This document shows, piece after piece, positions 26,241 through 38,703 of a DNA stretch of 64,000 nt. The first letter of the stretch is position 1. Each line of letters opens with the position of its first letter. The stretch covers positions 29,544,484-29,608,483 of the forward strand of contig NC_088307.1 in the NCBI RefSeq assembly GCF_032854445.1, read 5' to 3'. The notes under the pieces were generated by a model, which saw only the letters and a list, made by a program, of their open reading frames with translations, made no database searches and was not told the origin of the DNA. This DNA comes from Liolophura sinensis (lineage: Eukaryota; Mollusca; Polyplacophora; Chitonida; Chitonidae). The translations under genes and the position numbers were made by a program.

Positions 26241-27245
26241 GTTTATATGCATGTCGCAGTGTATCAAAATTATCATGTGAGGGATGTAAATTATATGTCT
26301 GTTACCTGTGAAATATCCTGTCGCCCATCCTGACCATAGGCGGTAAGAGAAGGCCAATAGCAATGACACTAACAATAACCAAATATATCATTTCCATACC
26401 AATAATTATTCATTGATTACTAAATGATTAATTCTAAAGTCCGTACAGTTTTAGGTCTTCATTTATTTCATAAGTTATATGTGCAGTTTTCCATTATATC
26501 ATTCAAACGATTTGTCTTACATATTCACATTTCCGATATGTAAGTATTTTTGTTTTAAGAATATTAGTTTTTCCTTTTATATAATTCTATCGCGTGATAG
26601 CCCGCATTAAGTGTCATTAATGTACCAAGTATGATGACTGTAGGTGCAGTATTAATGGGGATATAACCTAAGATATAATTCATAGAAATATTGACTTGTC
26701 CCCGTTGAATATCTAGCCGCCAACTGCGAGCAGCAGTATATCTTCACTCACGTGTTTTATCCCAACTGTTAATATAAATATTTAGATAGTATCACTTTCG
26801 CGCCTCCTAGTACCATAACTTGAGCAGAATCAAGTTAAAAATGCAGTGAACCTCATGTTAATTACAATTTAATGGACGTCACTTTAACAGAATTACACCA
26901 AAGGCTGGGTTTTCCGGTGTTATGTCGAATGTCCTGTCTCCCTGAATGGCAACATATTGGACCCCTCCATCAGTTACCCCATATTGTCATCAGGCATGGT
27001 TGTGGGCTGTCTGGTTTAATTTCCTATGACACACCTGGGTTTTGTACGTAAATTATGGTCACAAAACAATATTTTCTTAAGTTTCTTTCAACAAGTTATT
27101 GCAAGGTCGTGAAGCACAGCAAAACCATGACCAAGGTAATTCGACAAGAGGCAGTATTTTAAAAAGTTGCATGTGACCATTTGCCAAATGTAAATCTGTC
27201 GTGGCAACCCTGGTTTTACTATCTGCAGTGCTCTATCTGAGAATT
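26241..27245. other. Unassigned intronic sequence
   Basis: No gene, repeat or element recognised. Confidence 0.4.
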
Positions 27246-27530
27246 GGCTGAAATATGGCCCAGATGGCAATGCTCTGGTTTTACTATCTTCAGTGTTCTA
27301 TCTGCAATGTGGCTGAAATATGGCCCAGATGGCAATGCTCTGGTTTTACTATCTTCAGTGTTCTATCTGCAATATATATGGCTGAAATATGGCCCAGATG
27401 GCAATGCTCTGGTTTTACTATCTTCAGTGTTCTATCTGCAATGTGGCTGATATATGGCCCAGATGGCAATGCTCTGGTTTTACTATCTTCAGTGTTCTAT
27501 CTGAAATATGGCTGAAACACAGCCCAGTTG
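27246..27530. repeat. 65-bp tandem repeat, about 4.4 copies
   Basis: Copies start at GGCTGAAATATGGCCCAGAT, near 27246, 27311, 27380, 27445 and 27510. The second copy has a 4-bp ATAT expansion at its end. Confidence 0.92.
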
Positions 27531-27608
27531 GCGTTAAGTTACAATCATTCATTCTGTCTGATTCGCGGTAGGTCCTGTAAACGAGCTAGTGTAGGTGTAT
27601 GTTCTAAT

Positions 27609-27840
27609 CAGGGGAGTTTTAGGTGATGTAAGACCTACACAAGGGGTTTAAGGTGATGTAATACCTACACAATGGGTTTAAGGTGATGTAACACCTACAC
27701 AGCGGGTCAAGGCGATGTAACACCTACACAGGGTGTATAAGGTGATGTAACACCTACACCGGGGGTTTCAGGCGATGTAATACCTACACAAGGGGTTTAA
27801 GGTAATGTAACACCTACACAGAGGGGTTAAGGCGATGTAA
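27609..27840. repeat. 30-bp minisatellite, left part
   Basis: About eight copies of a unit such as GGTTTAAGGTGATGTAACAC followed by CTACACAGG. The same unit resumes at 29383, so this is the left flank of one array split by the inserted Penelope-like element. Confidence 0.92.
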
Positions 27841-28345
27841 ATATAAGCGTCAAGTCCGACATTCCTATACCATTCGTAGTCCGTAAAGGGCGTTCCAAGT
27901 CGATAATCGTAAGATCCATTCCCAAAACAACGTTTAACACTAACTCCCAAAGACAAAGGTATGTAAGAAATTATACAAATAAGAAATAAAGCCGGTAACA
28001 CACATGAGAGAAGCGGTCATCAGTTTTCAATGATGCCGGGCAGACAATGAATATTCCAGGCATTAATTCCATATCAAAGTTCAAATTCGTAGTCCGCGAA
28101 TGAGTTCCATGTCAAATAACAATTAAACAAGTATCTCAGTCGCGCTTTAATTGCAACTGTTCATAAAGGCATCATGCTGATGTAATTAGCATGGCTACCT
28201 TTACGGACCCTAGCCCCAGGTTAAGCGGTGTTGGATACAGTTTGAAAATAACGAGCGTTACAGACCCTGACCGATCAGATTGTGATTCAAAAGTAACGGA
28301 CGATTGCGTCTTTCCCGTTAATATGTAAAGATCTCATGCTACAAG

Positions 28346-28495
28346 AGGCGCCATCTATGATGTTACACATGACATACAAGGTAGACAGTTACACTGGGCA
28401 ACCAGCGCCATCTATGTTGTTAAATACCATGTACGTGATAGATATGTACATTGGGATAACAGCGCGGTCTATTTGGTTGATCACAATGCAGATCG
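28346..28495. repeat. 57-bp degenerate repeat, about 2.6 copies
   Basis: CAGCGCCATCTATGTTGTTA-like phrases occur near 28350, 28403 and 28459, each followed by a similar TACACTGGG/TACATTGGG block. They sit just downstream of the reverse-transcriptase stop codon. Confidence 0.6.
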
Positions 28496-29380
28496 CCAAA
28501 GATTCTGAACGCTTTGTCCATACCTGCCAACGAGAGTGTTATAATGATTGTAAAATTTGAGAAACTTAGAATGAAGGCGTTTGATGGAGTATCCTTGACA
28601 AACTAGCTTTTGAACTAGCAACTTGTGACGCAGAGTAAAGTTATCACAATTAACGCAAGATCTGACAAATGCTACAAGGCGAGATATGTATACGCCATAT
28701 GCAAGACCCTTTTTTATATTGCTATCTAAATAAGGATAATTTACAATATCAAAATTGAAATGATCCCTTTTGTCGTAAAGGCGGCGTGAAAGGAGACCTT
28801 GTTCGTCTTTGTACAGATATAGATCCAAATAAAATGTACCATCAGGACTATCTTTTGTCTCCTTTAAATCCAATGAAGGCCGATAGATTTCCTTCACCGC
28901 TTCAGCAATATGGGGATAATTTAACTCCAGTAGATCATCAATATGCCGCTTGGTAAATGAAAAAGATCGAGTTTTGGAGATATTACTTTTAAGTAATTTC
29001 TGCATATAGTCGTATTCATATGAAAACAGGTATAGGTCTGCCAAAAGAGGCGCACAACTGGTACCCATTGGAATACCTATGCACTGTTGGTAAATGGTAG
29101 CTCCGAATTTCACATAGATGTTATTAATGAGAAATTCAAGTAATTCAATAAATAATGTAACATCCCATGAGTGGTAACCTTTATAAAGAGTAGAATTAAA
29201 GAAAGCCTTATTGCTTCTGACGTTAATATAACGGTGACCTGTTTTAGTGAACACCGAGACAGTTAACGACGATATTCTTTCAGTAAGATCTTTGTGAGGA
29301 ATCGTAGTATAAAGAGTAGAGAAATCCCATGTGGATACGTCTTTGTACGGTATATGCATATGAGCATCGAGTTCACATGC
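28481..29380 (-). pseudogene. Penelope-like reverse transcriptase, N-terminally truncated
   Basis: About 300 codons are uninterrupted. The sequence shows STWDFSTLYTTIPHKDL (motif A with catalytic Asp), IYQQCIGIPMGTSCAPLLAD (the characteristic Penelope/Athena-type block), RHIDDLLELN (motif C, both Asp kept, RY changed to RH), LYDKRDHFNFDIVNYPY and a C-terminal KFLKFYNHYNTLVGRYG. These blocks are typical of Penelope-like reverse transcriptases. No ATG start fits the 5' end because upstream sequence is minisatellite. The frame is intact, so insertion was probably recent, but the copy lacks its N-terminus and probably its endonuclease. Confidence 0.85.
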
Positions 29381-29382
29381 AT

Positions 29383-30655
29383 ATAACACCTACACCGGGG
29401 GTTTTAGGCGATGTAATACCTACAGAGTGTGTTTAAGGTGATGTAACAACTACACCGGGGATTTTAGGCGTTAAAACACCTACACAGGGGGTTTAAGGTA
29501 ATGTAACACCTACACCGGGGGTTTTAGACAATGTAATACCTAGACCAGGGGTTTAAGGTGATGTAACACCTGCACCAACGGTTTCAGGCAATGTAATACC
29601 TACACACGGGGTTTAGGCGATGTAACACCTACACAGGGGATTTAAGGCGATGTAACACCTACACAAGGGGTTTCAGGCGGTGTAACACTTTCACGGGGGG
29701 TTTTAGGTGATGTAACATCTACACAGGGGGGGGGGGGGTTAGGTGATGTAACACCTACACAGGGGATTTAAGGCAATGTAACATCTACACAGGGGGTTTA
29801 ATAGATATAACTCCTACTCAGGGAATTCCAGGCGATGTAACACCTACACCGTGAGTTTTAGGCGACGTAAAACGTACTCAGGGGATTTAAGGTGATGTAC
29901 ACCTAGACAGGGTTTTTTGTCATGCCATATAACATCTAGACAGGGGTTTTCAGGCAATGCAAAACCTATACCCGGTGTTTTAGGCAATGTAACACCTACA
30001 CAAGGGGTTTAAGGCGATGTAACTCCTACTCAGGGGATTTAAGGCGATGTAACACCTACACAGGGGATTTAAGAGATGTAACTCATACTCAGGGAATTTA
30101 AGGCGACGTAACACATACACCGTGAGTTTAGGTGATGTAAAACGTACTCAGGGGATTTAAGGCGATGAAAGACCTACATCGGCTGTTTCGGGCAATGTAA
30201 TACCTACACAAGGAGTTTAAGTTGATGTAACACCTACACAGCGGATTTAAGGCGATGTAACACCTACACAAGGGGTTTAAGGCGATGTAACACATACACC
30301 GTGAGTTTAGGCGATGTAAAACCTACTCAGGGGATTTAAGGCGATGTAACATCTACACAGGGGGTTTCAGACCATGTAACACCTACACCGCCGGTTTCAG
30401 GCGATGTAACTTCTACACAGGAGATTTAAGGCGATGTAACACCTCCAACAGGGGTTTTAGGTAATGTAATACCTGCACAGGGGATTTAAGGCGATGTCAC
30501 TCCTACTCATGGGATTTAGGGCGATGTAACACCTACACCGAGTGTTTTAGGGGATGTAAAACCTACTCAGGGAATTTAAGGCGATGTATCATCAACACGG
30601 GGAGTGGGAGGCGATATAACACCTGTGCAGGGGGTTTCAGGCGATGTAGAACCTT
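29383..30655. repeat. 30-bp minisatellite, right part, about 42 copies
   Basis: Units such as GGGATTTAAGGCGATGTAAC followed by ACCTACACA continue to 30655. Many copies carry changes at the GGG run, including a G11 run at 29727-29738. A mixture of TTTAAGG and TTTTAGG/TTTCAGG subtypes is visible. Confidence 0.93.
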
Positions 30656-31119
30656 ATCTAAACTGTCCTGTATCTTCAAGGATATCGTCATCTACTATCA
30701 GAGCTCCTCTATAGAAAGATGTCTTGGGCGAGGGATAAATGTTTGATTTTCCTGAAGAACAAGTAAAGGAAGAGTCCTTTGATGACAGCTATGATTGTAG
30801 ATAATGGGTAACTGGAGATTGTCAGACTGCAAACCTGAGGGCTTTGATCATAAGTATGGATATACGACTAATTTCAAAACTGGAATCATAAGGGACTTTA
30901 TATACATTTGGTGCTTATATGAACTGTTTATATTGATGTGGAAAACAAGGGGCATCTGTTGAGTTGGATTTATATTTACAGACAATATCAATTTGTCTGG
31001 TTAAGACTTGGTGCATGAAATATCCATTTTTTTCATATTGCTCTAAAGGGAACTAAAGGGAACTGTTTGTTTGTTTGTCTCTTGGATTGTGGTTAAAAAC
31101 AATACCAAGAACATTTCCC
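30656..31119. other. Unassigned intronic sequence
   Basis: Nothing recognised between the two arrays. Confidence 0.4.
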
Positions 31120-31640
31120 ATGTTTGACACGTTTTACATGTGTGACGGTGGCAAGCTTTATAACGGTAACAAGGTTTGTGGATAGGGCAAACTTGACTGA
31201 TGAATGCATGTTTCGCATGTATGACGGTGACAAGGCTCGTGAGAAGAGCAAAACGTGACTAATGAATGCGTGTTTCACATGTACAACGGCGACCAGGTTT
31301 GTGGGTAGAGCAAACGTGACCCATGAATGCAGGTTTCACATGTATGACGGTGACGAGGCTCGTGGGAAGAGCAAATGTGACTAATGAATGCGTGTTTCAC
31401 ATGTACAACGGCGACCGGATTTGTGGGTAGAGCAAACGTGACCCATGAATGCAGGTTTCACATGTACAACGGTGATGACGTTTATGGGTTGAGTAAACCT
31501 GACTCATAAATGCATGTTTCACATGTATAACAGTGACGAGGTTCGTGGGTAGAGCAAGCGTGACTCGTGAATGCAGGTTCAAGATGTATGACGGTGACGA
31601 GGTTTGTGGGTAGAACAGACCTGACTCACAGTGAGGAGGT
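31120..31640. repeat. About 61-bp tandem repeat, 8 copies
   Basis: Units contain TTTCACATGTATGACGGTGA, then GGTTTGTGGGTAGAGCAAAC and GTGACTCATGAATGC. Alternate copies resemble each other more than neighbours (GACGGTGACGAGGCTCG versus AACGGCGACCAGG), hinting at a two-unit higher-order period. Confidence 0.88.
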
Positions 31641-32007
31641 TTGTTTGGTACGATATCAACTGTAAATTACGGTAGTGTGGTCTTCTGGAATGGAACAAAA
31701 TGACTGATCAACAATAATTTGTTGATTCAATCTTGTTATCTTAAATAAAACACTTACGGAATAGAGAGTGAAACCAGGTGTAACATGTAAATGGTGAAAT
31801 ACGGTATCGTGTCCATTTAGCTCTGTTACGCCACTATTGTAACAATCTAAATCTCGGATAAAATAAATAAAATAAACTTTCAATCAACTGCTGGATAACT
31901 GAATTACTGGATAGTCACCTAATTGTTATCTTTAACTCACCTAATTCTTAAAAGTTATGGTTTCCTACATCTTCAAAGAATTAATGTATGCTACTTGGGC
32001 TTTTGAT

Positions 32008-32150
32008 TTGTTTACTTATTCATTTGATTGGTGTTTTACGCCGCACTCAAGAATACTTCACTTATACGACGGTTGCCAGCGTTGTGGTGGGATGAAACCG
32101 GGTGAAGCCCGGGGGAAACACGGCAATCCACAGACTGCTGACTAACTTGC
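32008..32150 (-). repeat. SINE tail fragment, minus orientation
   Basis: TTATTCATTTGATTGGTGTT followed by TTACGCCGCACTCAAGAATA, CTTATACGACGG and GGTGGGATGAAACCGGG is the reverse complement of the 3' domain of the SINE at 48.5 kb. The match fades after about 32150. It lies about 360 bp inside the receptor intron, close to exon 1. Confidence 0.75.
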
Positions 32151-32513
32151 GTCAGGTAACTTGATGTAGATGTTGTTGTTGGTCACGGGGTTGACCCGGT
32201 CTGTCTATCATAAGTCTCACCTGTATTTTAGAGGTAATCAAACATCAGCCTCAGTTTCAGCTTCCTGGATGTTTAGTAATTTGGTGTTTAACCGTATAGT
32301 CATACGCATTTTTGACTTATACAATAGTAGTCAGCATTTTGAGTAGGGGACACAGACGTGTGAGCCGCATTAGTGGAAGACAAGTGTCTTTATCAAAGGT
32401 ATTTAAGACTGTACAAATGCCCCCATCAGTGTCGCCGGCCCTGCCCTGCCACCATGCTCCAAAAAACACGACAGCGGCGTCTAATTAAAAAAGTAAATAT
32501 ATCAATAACTTAC

Positions 32514-32869
32514 CCTGCCATGACAGGGAACATTTGTAAGTCTGGATGGTCGATGTAATCTTCCTCTGTCAGAATTGAGTCCGAGCCTGCGAAGTCCACA
32601 GCAGGTTCCAGCTCACCTTTCATTCGTTCCTGGCCCACCCCGCTTCCCTTAGCGGCGTAGGTGACCGACACGTCCAGGTATTCCCGTCTCACCTCTGCGT
32701 ACGCCGACATCCACACCTGGTAGACATTCCTGGGAAAAGTTGCCCCAGCGCCGACAACGTGAACAGTTGCTGAAATGCGAGGTGCTATTTCCAGTGTGAA
32801 CCAGCACATACTGAAGATTAGAATGTATCCACCACAGGCACCCGCCCGCTGTTGCTGAGACACCAACAT
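32514..32869 (-). CDS. Exon 1 of PstS-like receptor: signal peptide and N-terminal binding lobe
   Basis: Encodes the N-terminus of the phosphate-binding-protein-like receptor continued at 12156-9562. The first ATG in the open frame is at 32869, with G at -3. It gives a 34-residue signal-peptide-like start (GGYILIFSMCWFTL hydrophobic core, APRISA before the mature domain). The family motifs follow: GAGATFP at residues 40-46, GSGVGQ at 75-80 and VDFAGSD at 91-97. By analogy with E. coli PstS these supply the Thr/Phe, Ser and Asp phosphate contacts. The exon ends at MAG with the donor GG/GTAAGT, and the first stop codon in the same frame lies in that donor. An upstream noncoding exon is possible. 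The bacterial-type fold in a spliced gene with a signal peptide argues against bacterial contamination. Confidence 0.85.
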
Positions 32870-34384
32870 CTCCCTCACTTGTGCATCGCTACAACACCCT
32901 TTGTGCACTCACTGGTGACAAAAACACTAAACCTAACGGTACCTTGGAAGGAACGATGTTTGATTTCGCACACGTTTTCTCGAAACAGGTGCTTGGGTGG
33001 TCCGGACTACAGCAGGGGTGGCAATGTCAGCCTGCGCCTTTGGCCAATGGTCCGCAAAAGGCCACTGTAGAGAAAGTCTATCCAAGGAGTTACATATTAG
33101 CCCCTAGTAGGTAAATATTGACATCTCATATGACTGTGGAGATACACACTAAGCGGTAATGATACAATCATGTATAATGGGATACAGTCACCGAAGGGAG
33201 GGATACAATACGGGGATATAATTACTAATATGGGGATATAACCATCTATACGGAGACACACTCACATATGCGGGTATACTCTCACTGCCACGGGTTTACA
33301 TGCATTGCGCCGGGGATACAATGACTTCTATGGTGATATTCACTATTGTCCCTACACACTCCCCACTTTGGGGATACACTGACTGTTGTCAGATTATAAT
33401 ACATATTGTCCGACTATTGCCATCCACAGGTTATATACCTCTGTAGATCTTGAAAGAAGGTTTCTGTCGACATGTAAACGCTGGAATCCTCGCGTGATGA
33501 GACCAGCCAGGCTGCGCATTCTTCATCAGCTCGTTGTGTGATGACGGCAGTGTGTGGGAGAAGACTAGCCTAGCTGCGCGTTCCTCGTGCAGCTCTGCTG
33601 CCCCGGCCGGGGCGTATCTGGCTGACTCGGCATCCGATTGATCAACTATCTACCTGCTGCTATTGTTTCAGTCACCGTGTATGTCACAGCTACTAAGTGG
33701 ACAAGCATTACTAATATCCCATTTATTTATCTGCATAATTTGTCGATTGATTTTCTAGTCTACTCCCGAGCTGCGTGCGCCAGGTTTCAATGAACGGCTA
33801 TTATTCAGAAAAGAATAATTATTTCTTGGAAACTTGGCGTACTGATTGTAGCTTTTTTTGTGCTTAGAAATTCTACTACCTGAGTGACACAACATCCGTT
33901 CGTGGTAAATAATACACGGGTAGTTGGCTCATATAAAGGCCTTTCAGGGAGAGAGCTGAGCTGTAGGTCGGCACACTGAAGTGATAGACAAAACGCATCA
34001 TTTTCTCTCAGTTAACATTAAACGAATTAACAAATGCCAACGCCATAAACTGCACTGAACACAACACTATCGTCGTATGCCGCAGTCAGCTCATCCATAT
34101 CAATGATTACACACAACTGCATCTGACGGACATAATTAAGCTACAACTGACATCGGTTTGCACTCAAGGTTGTCAAAGAGGCCCCCGTTATTACCACGTG
34201 TACCAATCTCGATATTTGTTTTCCTTGCAACTGTTCGTTGTTTTTAGCACTTCAGGGGAGCTTGACAAAATTTCAAACTTCATTAGTTGCTTTTCTTAAC
34301 TCTGAAACATAGACATTCATTTTCTTGCACGTGATTTGTAACATTGCGTTGGCATATTAGAATCGTAGGGACATCAACATCTAA
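32870..34384. other. Region upstream of the receptor gene
   Basis: This would hold the receptor promoter on the minus strand. I see no convincing TATA box in that orientation. A degenerate repeat of GGGGATACA-like phrases spaced about 25-30 bp occupies roughly 33,155-33,420. Otherwise nothing is recognised. Confidence 0.4.
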
Positions 34385-36135
34385 TGCACGGTAACGTGAA
34401 GATTCAGAGTGCACGGTTACGTTAAAATCCGCATGATATATTTATGACACTGTCTGCACTAGATCTTCACGTTACAGTCTGCATGAGAACTTACGATTTC
34501 ACGGTAAAGTGACAACTTTCTGACCTGAACGTGAACTGCTCGTACACTACCGTGGAGGAATTAGTCAAAAAGTTAAAGACCTCGATTACACGCTGAGTTG
34601 AACATTTCGTGAGGATGGTAACCCAGTGACATACGCATGGTAACGTGTGGGTTTCATACACACGATTACGAGAAAATCTCATACTCTGGGCAACGTGAAG
34701 ATCTTGTACGCACGGGAATATGAAGATCTCATACACACGATTAAGTTTTGAGATCTTGCTCACGGTAATGTAAAGGTTTTGTACGCACGGTAAACATGGA
34801 GGTCCAGCTGCAAACATGGAGATTTACTGCGCACAGTAAAGAATGTGCACAGTTGCGTGAAGAGCTGGTGCAGACTGTGTCGTAAATGTTCCATGTGGGC
34901 TGTAGCGTGAAGAGCTGGTGCAGACTGTGTCGTAAATGTTCCATGTGGGCTGTAGCGTGAAGAGCTGGTGCAGACTGTGTCGTAAATGTTCCATGTGGGC
35001 TGTAGCGTGAAGAGCTGGTGCAGACTGTGTCGTAAATGTTCCATGTGGGCTGTAGCGTGAAGAGCTGGTGCAGACTGTGTCGTAAATGTTCCATGTGGGC
35101 TGTAGCGTGAAGAATGTGCACAGTTTTGTGAAGATTTCGCGCAGACTGTGTCGTAAAGATCTCATGCGGGCTGTAACGGAAGATCTCGTGCCGACTGTGT
35201 CGTAAAGATCTCATACGTAGTGTAGCGTGAATATCTCGTGCAGATTTTGTCGCAAAGATCTGGTGCGGACTGTAACTTGAAAATCTGGTGCAGGCTGTGT
35301 CGTAAAGATCTCATGCGGACTGTGTCGTAAGGATCTCATGCGCACGGTAGCGTGAAGATCTGGTGAAGACTGTGTTGTAAAGATCTTGTGCGGACTGTGT
35401 CGTAAAGATCTCATGCACACTGTAACGTGAAAATCTGGTGCTGACTGTGTCGTAAAGATCTCCCATGCGTACTATAACGTAAATATCTCGTGCAGACTGT
35501 GTCATAAAGATCTGGTGCAGATTGTGTCGTAAAGATCTCATGGGGATTGTAACGTGAACATCTGGTGCAGGCTGTGTCGTAAAGATCTCCTGTGGACCTA
35601 GTGCAGACTGTGTCGTAAAAATCTCATGCGGACTGTAACGTGGAGATGTCGTGCAGGTTGTGAAGCCTGTGTTGTAAAGATCTCATTTGAACTGTAACTT
35701 AAAGGTCTTGTGCGGACTGTATCGCTAAAATCTCATGCGGACTGTAACGTAAATATCTCGTGCAGACTGTTTCATAAAGATCTGGTGCAGATTGTGTCGT
35801 ATAGATCTCATGGGGATTGTGTCGTAAAGATCTAATGCCAACTGTAACGTAAAGATCTGGTGCAGGCCGTGATGTAAAGGTCTGGTTCCAAATGTGTCGT
35901 AAAAATCTCATGCGGATTCTAACGTAAAGATCTGGTGCAGGCTGAGTTGTTAAGTTCTCATGCAGACTGTAACGTGAAGATCTAGTGCAGACAGTGTCAT
36001 AAAGATATCATGCGAATTTTAACGTAAAGATCTGGTGCAGGCTGAGTTGTTAAGTTCTCATGCAGACTGTAACGTGAAGATCTAGTGCAGACAGTGTCAT
36101 AAATATATCATGCGAATTTTAACGTAAAGATATCT
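34385..36135. repeat. 50-bp minisatellite with a homogenised core
   Basis: The whole interval consists of roughly 50-bp units, each with two half-phrases: GATCTGGTGCAGACTGTGTC and GTAAAGATCTCATGC, then GGACTGTAACGTGAA. At about 34,858-35,108 five consecutive copies are practically identical (AGAGCTGGTGCAGACTGTG ... CCATGTGGGCTGTAGCGTGA), while copies outside are diverged. Near 35,930-36,125 a roughly 95-bp double unit is repeated almost exactly. Confidence 0.92.
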
Positions 36136-37020
36136 TGAATTTCCCTCTGACTCATCCACTGGCTCAAATCGCTACGTGTATACAGAACCCCATTTCAACT
36201 TCCGTTTTTACGAATTAGAAATGTAATTCTGTGTATTTAAAGTCTTTTCCTGCTGCCAGCCTGCCATTTTTGGGGTACAGGTGGATGCTTGTTATCAAAA
36301 TAATGGAAATTGTTTGAGCTTTAGGCAGGTATGAGTTTTAATGATGTAAGTGTGAAATTCTGGCCGAGAGGACACAAGGAGATAGATGGTGATTTGGCTG
36401 CGAGTTATATTCCTTTGGTGTTGCTACCCCCCCCCCCCCCACCCCCCCCCCCCTTCCCACATGCGGACATAGAAAGGTCCAGATTTTGTCAATCAACCTA
36501 TGTCAAGACTTTCATGGCCCACTGGCCACGGAATGTTTGGGACGGAGCTACAACGCTTAACGTTAAAGTTGTCACTTATGGAAAATTAATGGGGGTCTGT
36601 GGCACAGCATTATTATGTCGTAATTTGGCAGCCTACCATGCAGCTAGCTCCAGCTACTATGTGCAAATTCAGCTCTACTGTACAAATCGCTGGAAATTAC
36701 GAATATTTTATGATACACGATGAATGGAAAGGGGAGGTCAATACCTATACATGAGTTTGTTTAATACTATTCAGGTCAGTAGGTGTGCGATTTATGCTGC
36801 ATTGTGGGAATCTCGGTGCGGCCTCATTTGCATGTCATCTCATTGGACGGGCAGTTTACACCGGTGACGGATTTCCCCTTGTAATTATGTTACATGACAT
36901 TTTTCAAAAAAATATATGCCTTGGGCTTTTGGTTAGGAATCAACTTCAAACATTTTTTGTATTTAGCTCAAAGAGTTCTAAACATCTGATTTTCCTTCAT
37001 CGATATGTTCTTTGAAGATA
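36136..37020. other. Unassigned stretch with a poly-C tract
   Basis: Contains C14-A-C12 at 36427-36453. A 130-codon frame spans it, but the proline run is just the poly-C tract and no domain is recognised. Confidence 0.4.
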
Positions 37021-37400
37021 TTGTGTATCTGGTTAATGGAAGGTCTCGTGCGCAGGGTGACCCTAAGCTCTATCACGCACAGTAACGTGCAGACATCTAT
37101 CGGATCGTAGGCTGAAGTTTTCGTTAGCCCGACAACGGGAACATCTTGTACACAATGAAATGACAAGATCTTCTGCGTACAGAAACCCAGATTGAGGACC
37201 TGGTAAAATAACGATCTGATACACACATTAAAACGAAGAACTTGTTAGAGCGTCAAAGAAAATATCTCCTCCGCAAAGTAAAATGAAGATTTCATCCGCA
37301 CGGATTCATTCATCACGGTATTTATATACTGGTACGCAGAGAAAATGAAAATCCAGTGCGACCGCTAAAGTAAGCAGGTGCGTATTTTATGGCATCAGTG
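37021..37400. repeat. Decayed relatives of the 50-bp repeat
   Basis: Phrases such as CACGCACAGTAACGTGCAGA and CCGCAAAGTAAAATGAAGAT resemble degenerate units of the 34.4-36.1 kb array. This is weak evidence, from phrase similarity only. Confidence 0.4.
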
Positions 37401-37439
37401 TCCTGCGTAGAAATAGGCTTTTAATTCCTTATCCTGTGT

Positions 37440-38703
37440 ACGCATTAATATAAACAAGAATTAAATAAAATGTTTGCTTAAATAGCGGTTTGGTTTGCTT
37501 CAGCCGCGGCTTTGTTTGCTTCAACTGCGACTTTGTTTGCCTCGTTGCCTTTTTTGTATGCGTCGATTCCGGATTTGTATGCTTCAGTTTTGGCTTTTTA
37601 TTCCACACAAAAGAAAATGAGATACACAAATTGTCATAACAGGTGCCTGTAACAAAACTCATGATATAGTGGAGAAAAAAGTGCATACATGTCTAAGTGC
37701 GTTGTGTCTTTAGTCTGACATTATCATGTACAGTGTAAAAATTCAATACAAATGCAACGTGTCTGCGGAAACTAGAACAATAACACTTCAACCTTCCTTT
37801 CCCGGACAATAAGACAGGGGTATGTTACCCAACGACATTTGAAATAACTATATCTTACAGCCGACCTGTTTTGCTGAATGAGGTCAGTCGTGTTTAAACT
37901 TAAAATGATGTAACTGTCTTCCTAAACAGACCTCATAACTGCAGATTTTCTAGTAGTGTAAACATCCATTGGAAGGCTACATATAACTAACTCTTCCTGT
38001 ACTTGTTCGTCAACAATCCTCGTCATTTGATCATCAAACCCTGTAGTTCTATAAATCCACCAATAATCTTTGTAACTGGATCATCAAATCATCTAACGGT
38101 ATATCCACCAACAATCCACATGGATTGATAGTCTTACCCTGTAACTGTTTATCCACCAACAATTCTCATAACTTGATTGTCTTACCCTGTAAAGGTATAA
38201 CCATCAACAACCCTCGTGACTTCATGACCAAACCGTGTAACGGTATAACCATCAACAAGCTATGTCACAAGTTCCTCATTTATAAAACACCATGCTCAAA
38301 TTACAATCTGGCAAACATTTCCTGTACGACTATACAGCCGCCTAAGCCGTCCCTCTCAACGAGCGACTTGCGTCTTCTGGGTTATTCTATGCGGAACCGT
38401 CCAACAGTGTAACTGTCTGGATAGGAGCTTCATAACCAGCTCTTGTGTCGTTATCAATGTCCGGAGTTCGGTCATGGAAAAAACAGAAACCTCAAACTTT
38501 ACACGATAAGTGTACAATCAAACAAAATTCTTGACAAATACAAAAAGGGAAATATGTATCACAAACTACCAAATAGTTTATTAGGTGTAGAAAGACACTA
38601 ACAAAATGTAAATGTACAAAATACAATAAGGAAACAAATATGAATCTATAAAAAAAAGGATCATAAAACGTAACAAGCTGCCCAGTGGAACTTAATCAAA
38701 TAA
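37440..38703. repeat. Leading flank of the bHLH tandem array (partial, diverged unit)
   Basis: Sequence here matches the 3' end of later units (for example 40,590-41,230 and 47,950-48,880). Shared pieces are the TTTGCTTCA-rich block, the CTTGCAAACATTTCC-like block near 38,305 (compare 48,158) and the GAACTACCAAATAGTTTATTAG block near 38,570. The TTTGCTTCA phrase is expanded here to about four degenerate 30-bp copies (37,490-37,600). It is more diverged than the other units. Confidence 0.65.

Larger units (their letters stand above)
27841..29382 (-). mobile_element. 5'-truncated Penelope-like element inside a minisatellite
   Basis: The 1.54-kb segment is bounded on both sides by the same 30-bp minisatellite, so it looks like an insertion. 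It carries most of a reverse transcriptase on the minus strand (28481-29380), with a short open frame (about 27.84-28.0 kb) after it. The similar phrases GACTACGAATTTG and GGACTACGAATGG recur in the 3' part. The coding frame meets minisatellite sequence at its upstream edge, meaning the 5' end is missing. No GIY-YIG endonuclease motif is visible. Confidence 0.75.

Noticed and set aside
33920-33960. Plus-strand TATA box (ATATAAAGG) with possible downstream gene
   Set aside because: No plus-strand coding sequence follows; upstream of the receptor it has the wrong orientation.
34741-35911. Minus-strand open frames with RSLRHSPHEIFTTQ-type repeats
   Set aside because: Artefacts of the 50-bp array; no start context or domain.
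36331-36723. 130-codon plus-strand frame with a poly-proline run
   Set aside because: The proline run is the C14-A-C12 tract and nothing else supports coding.
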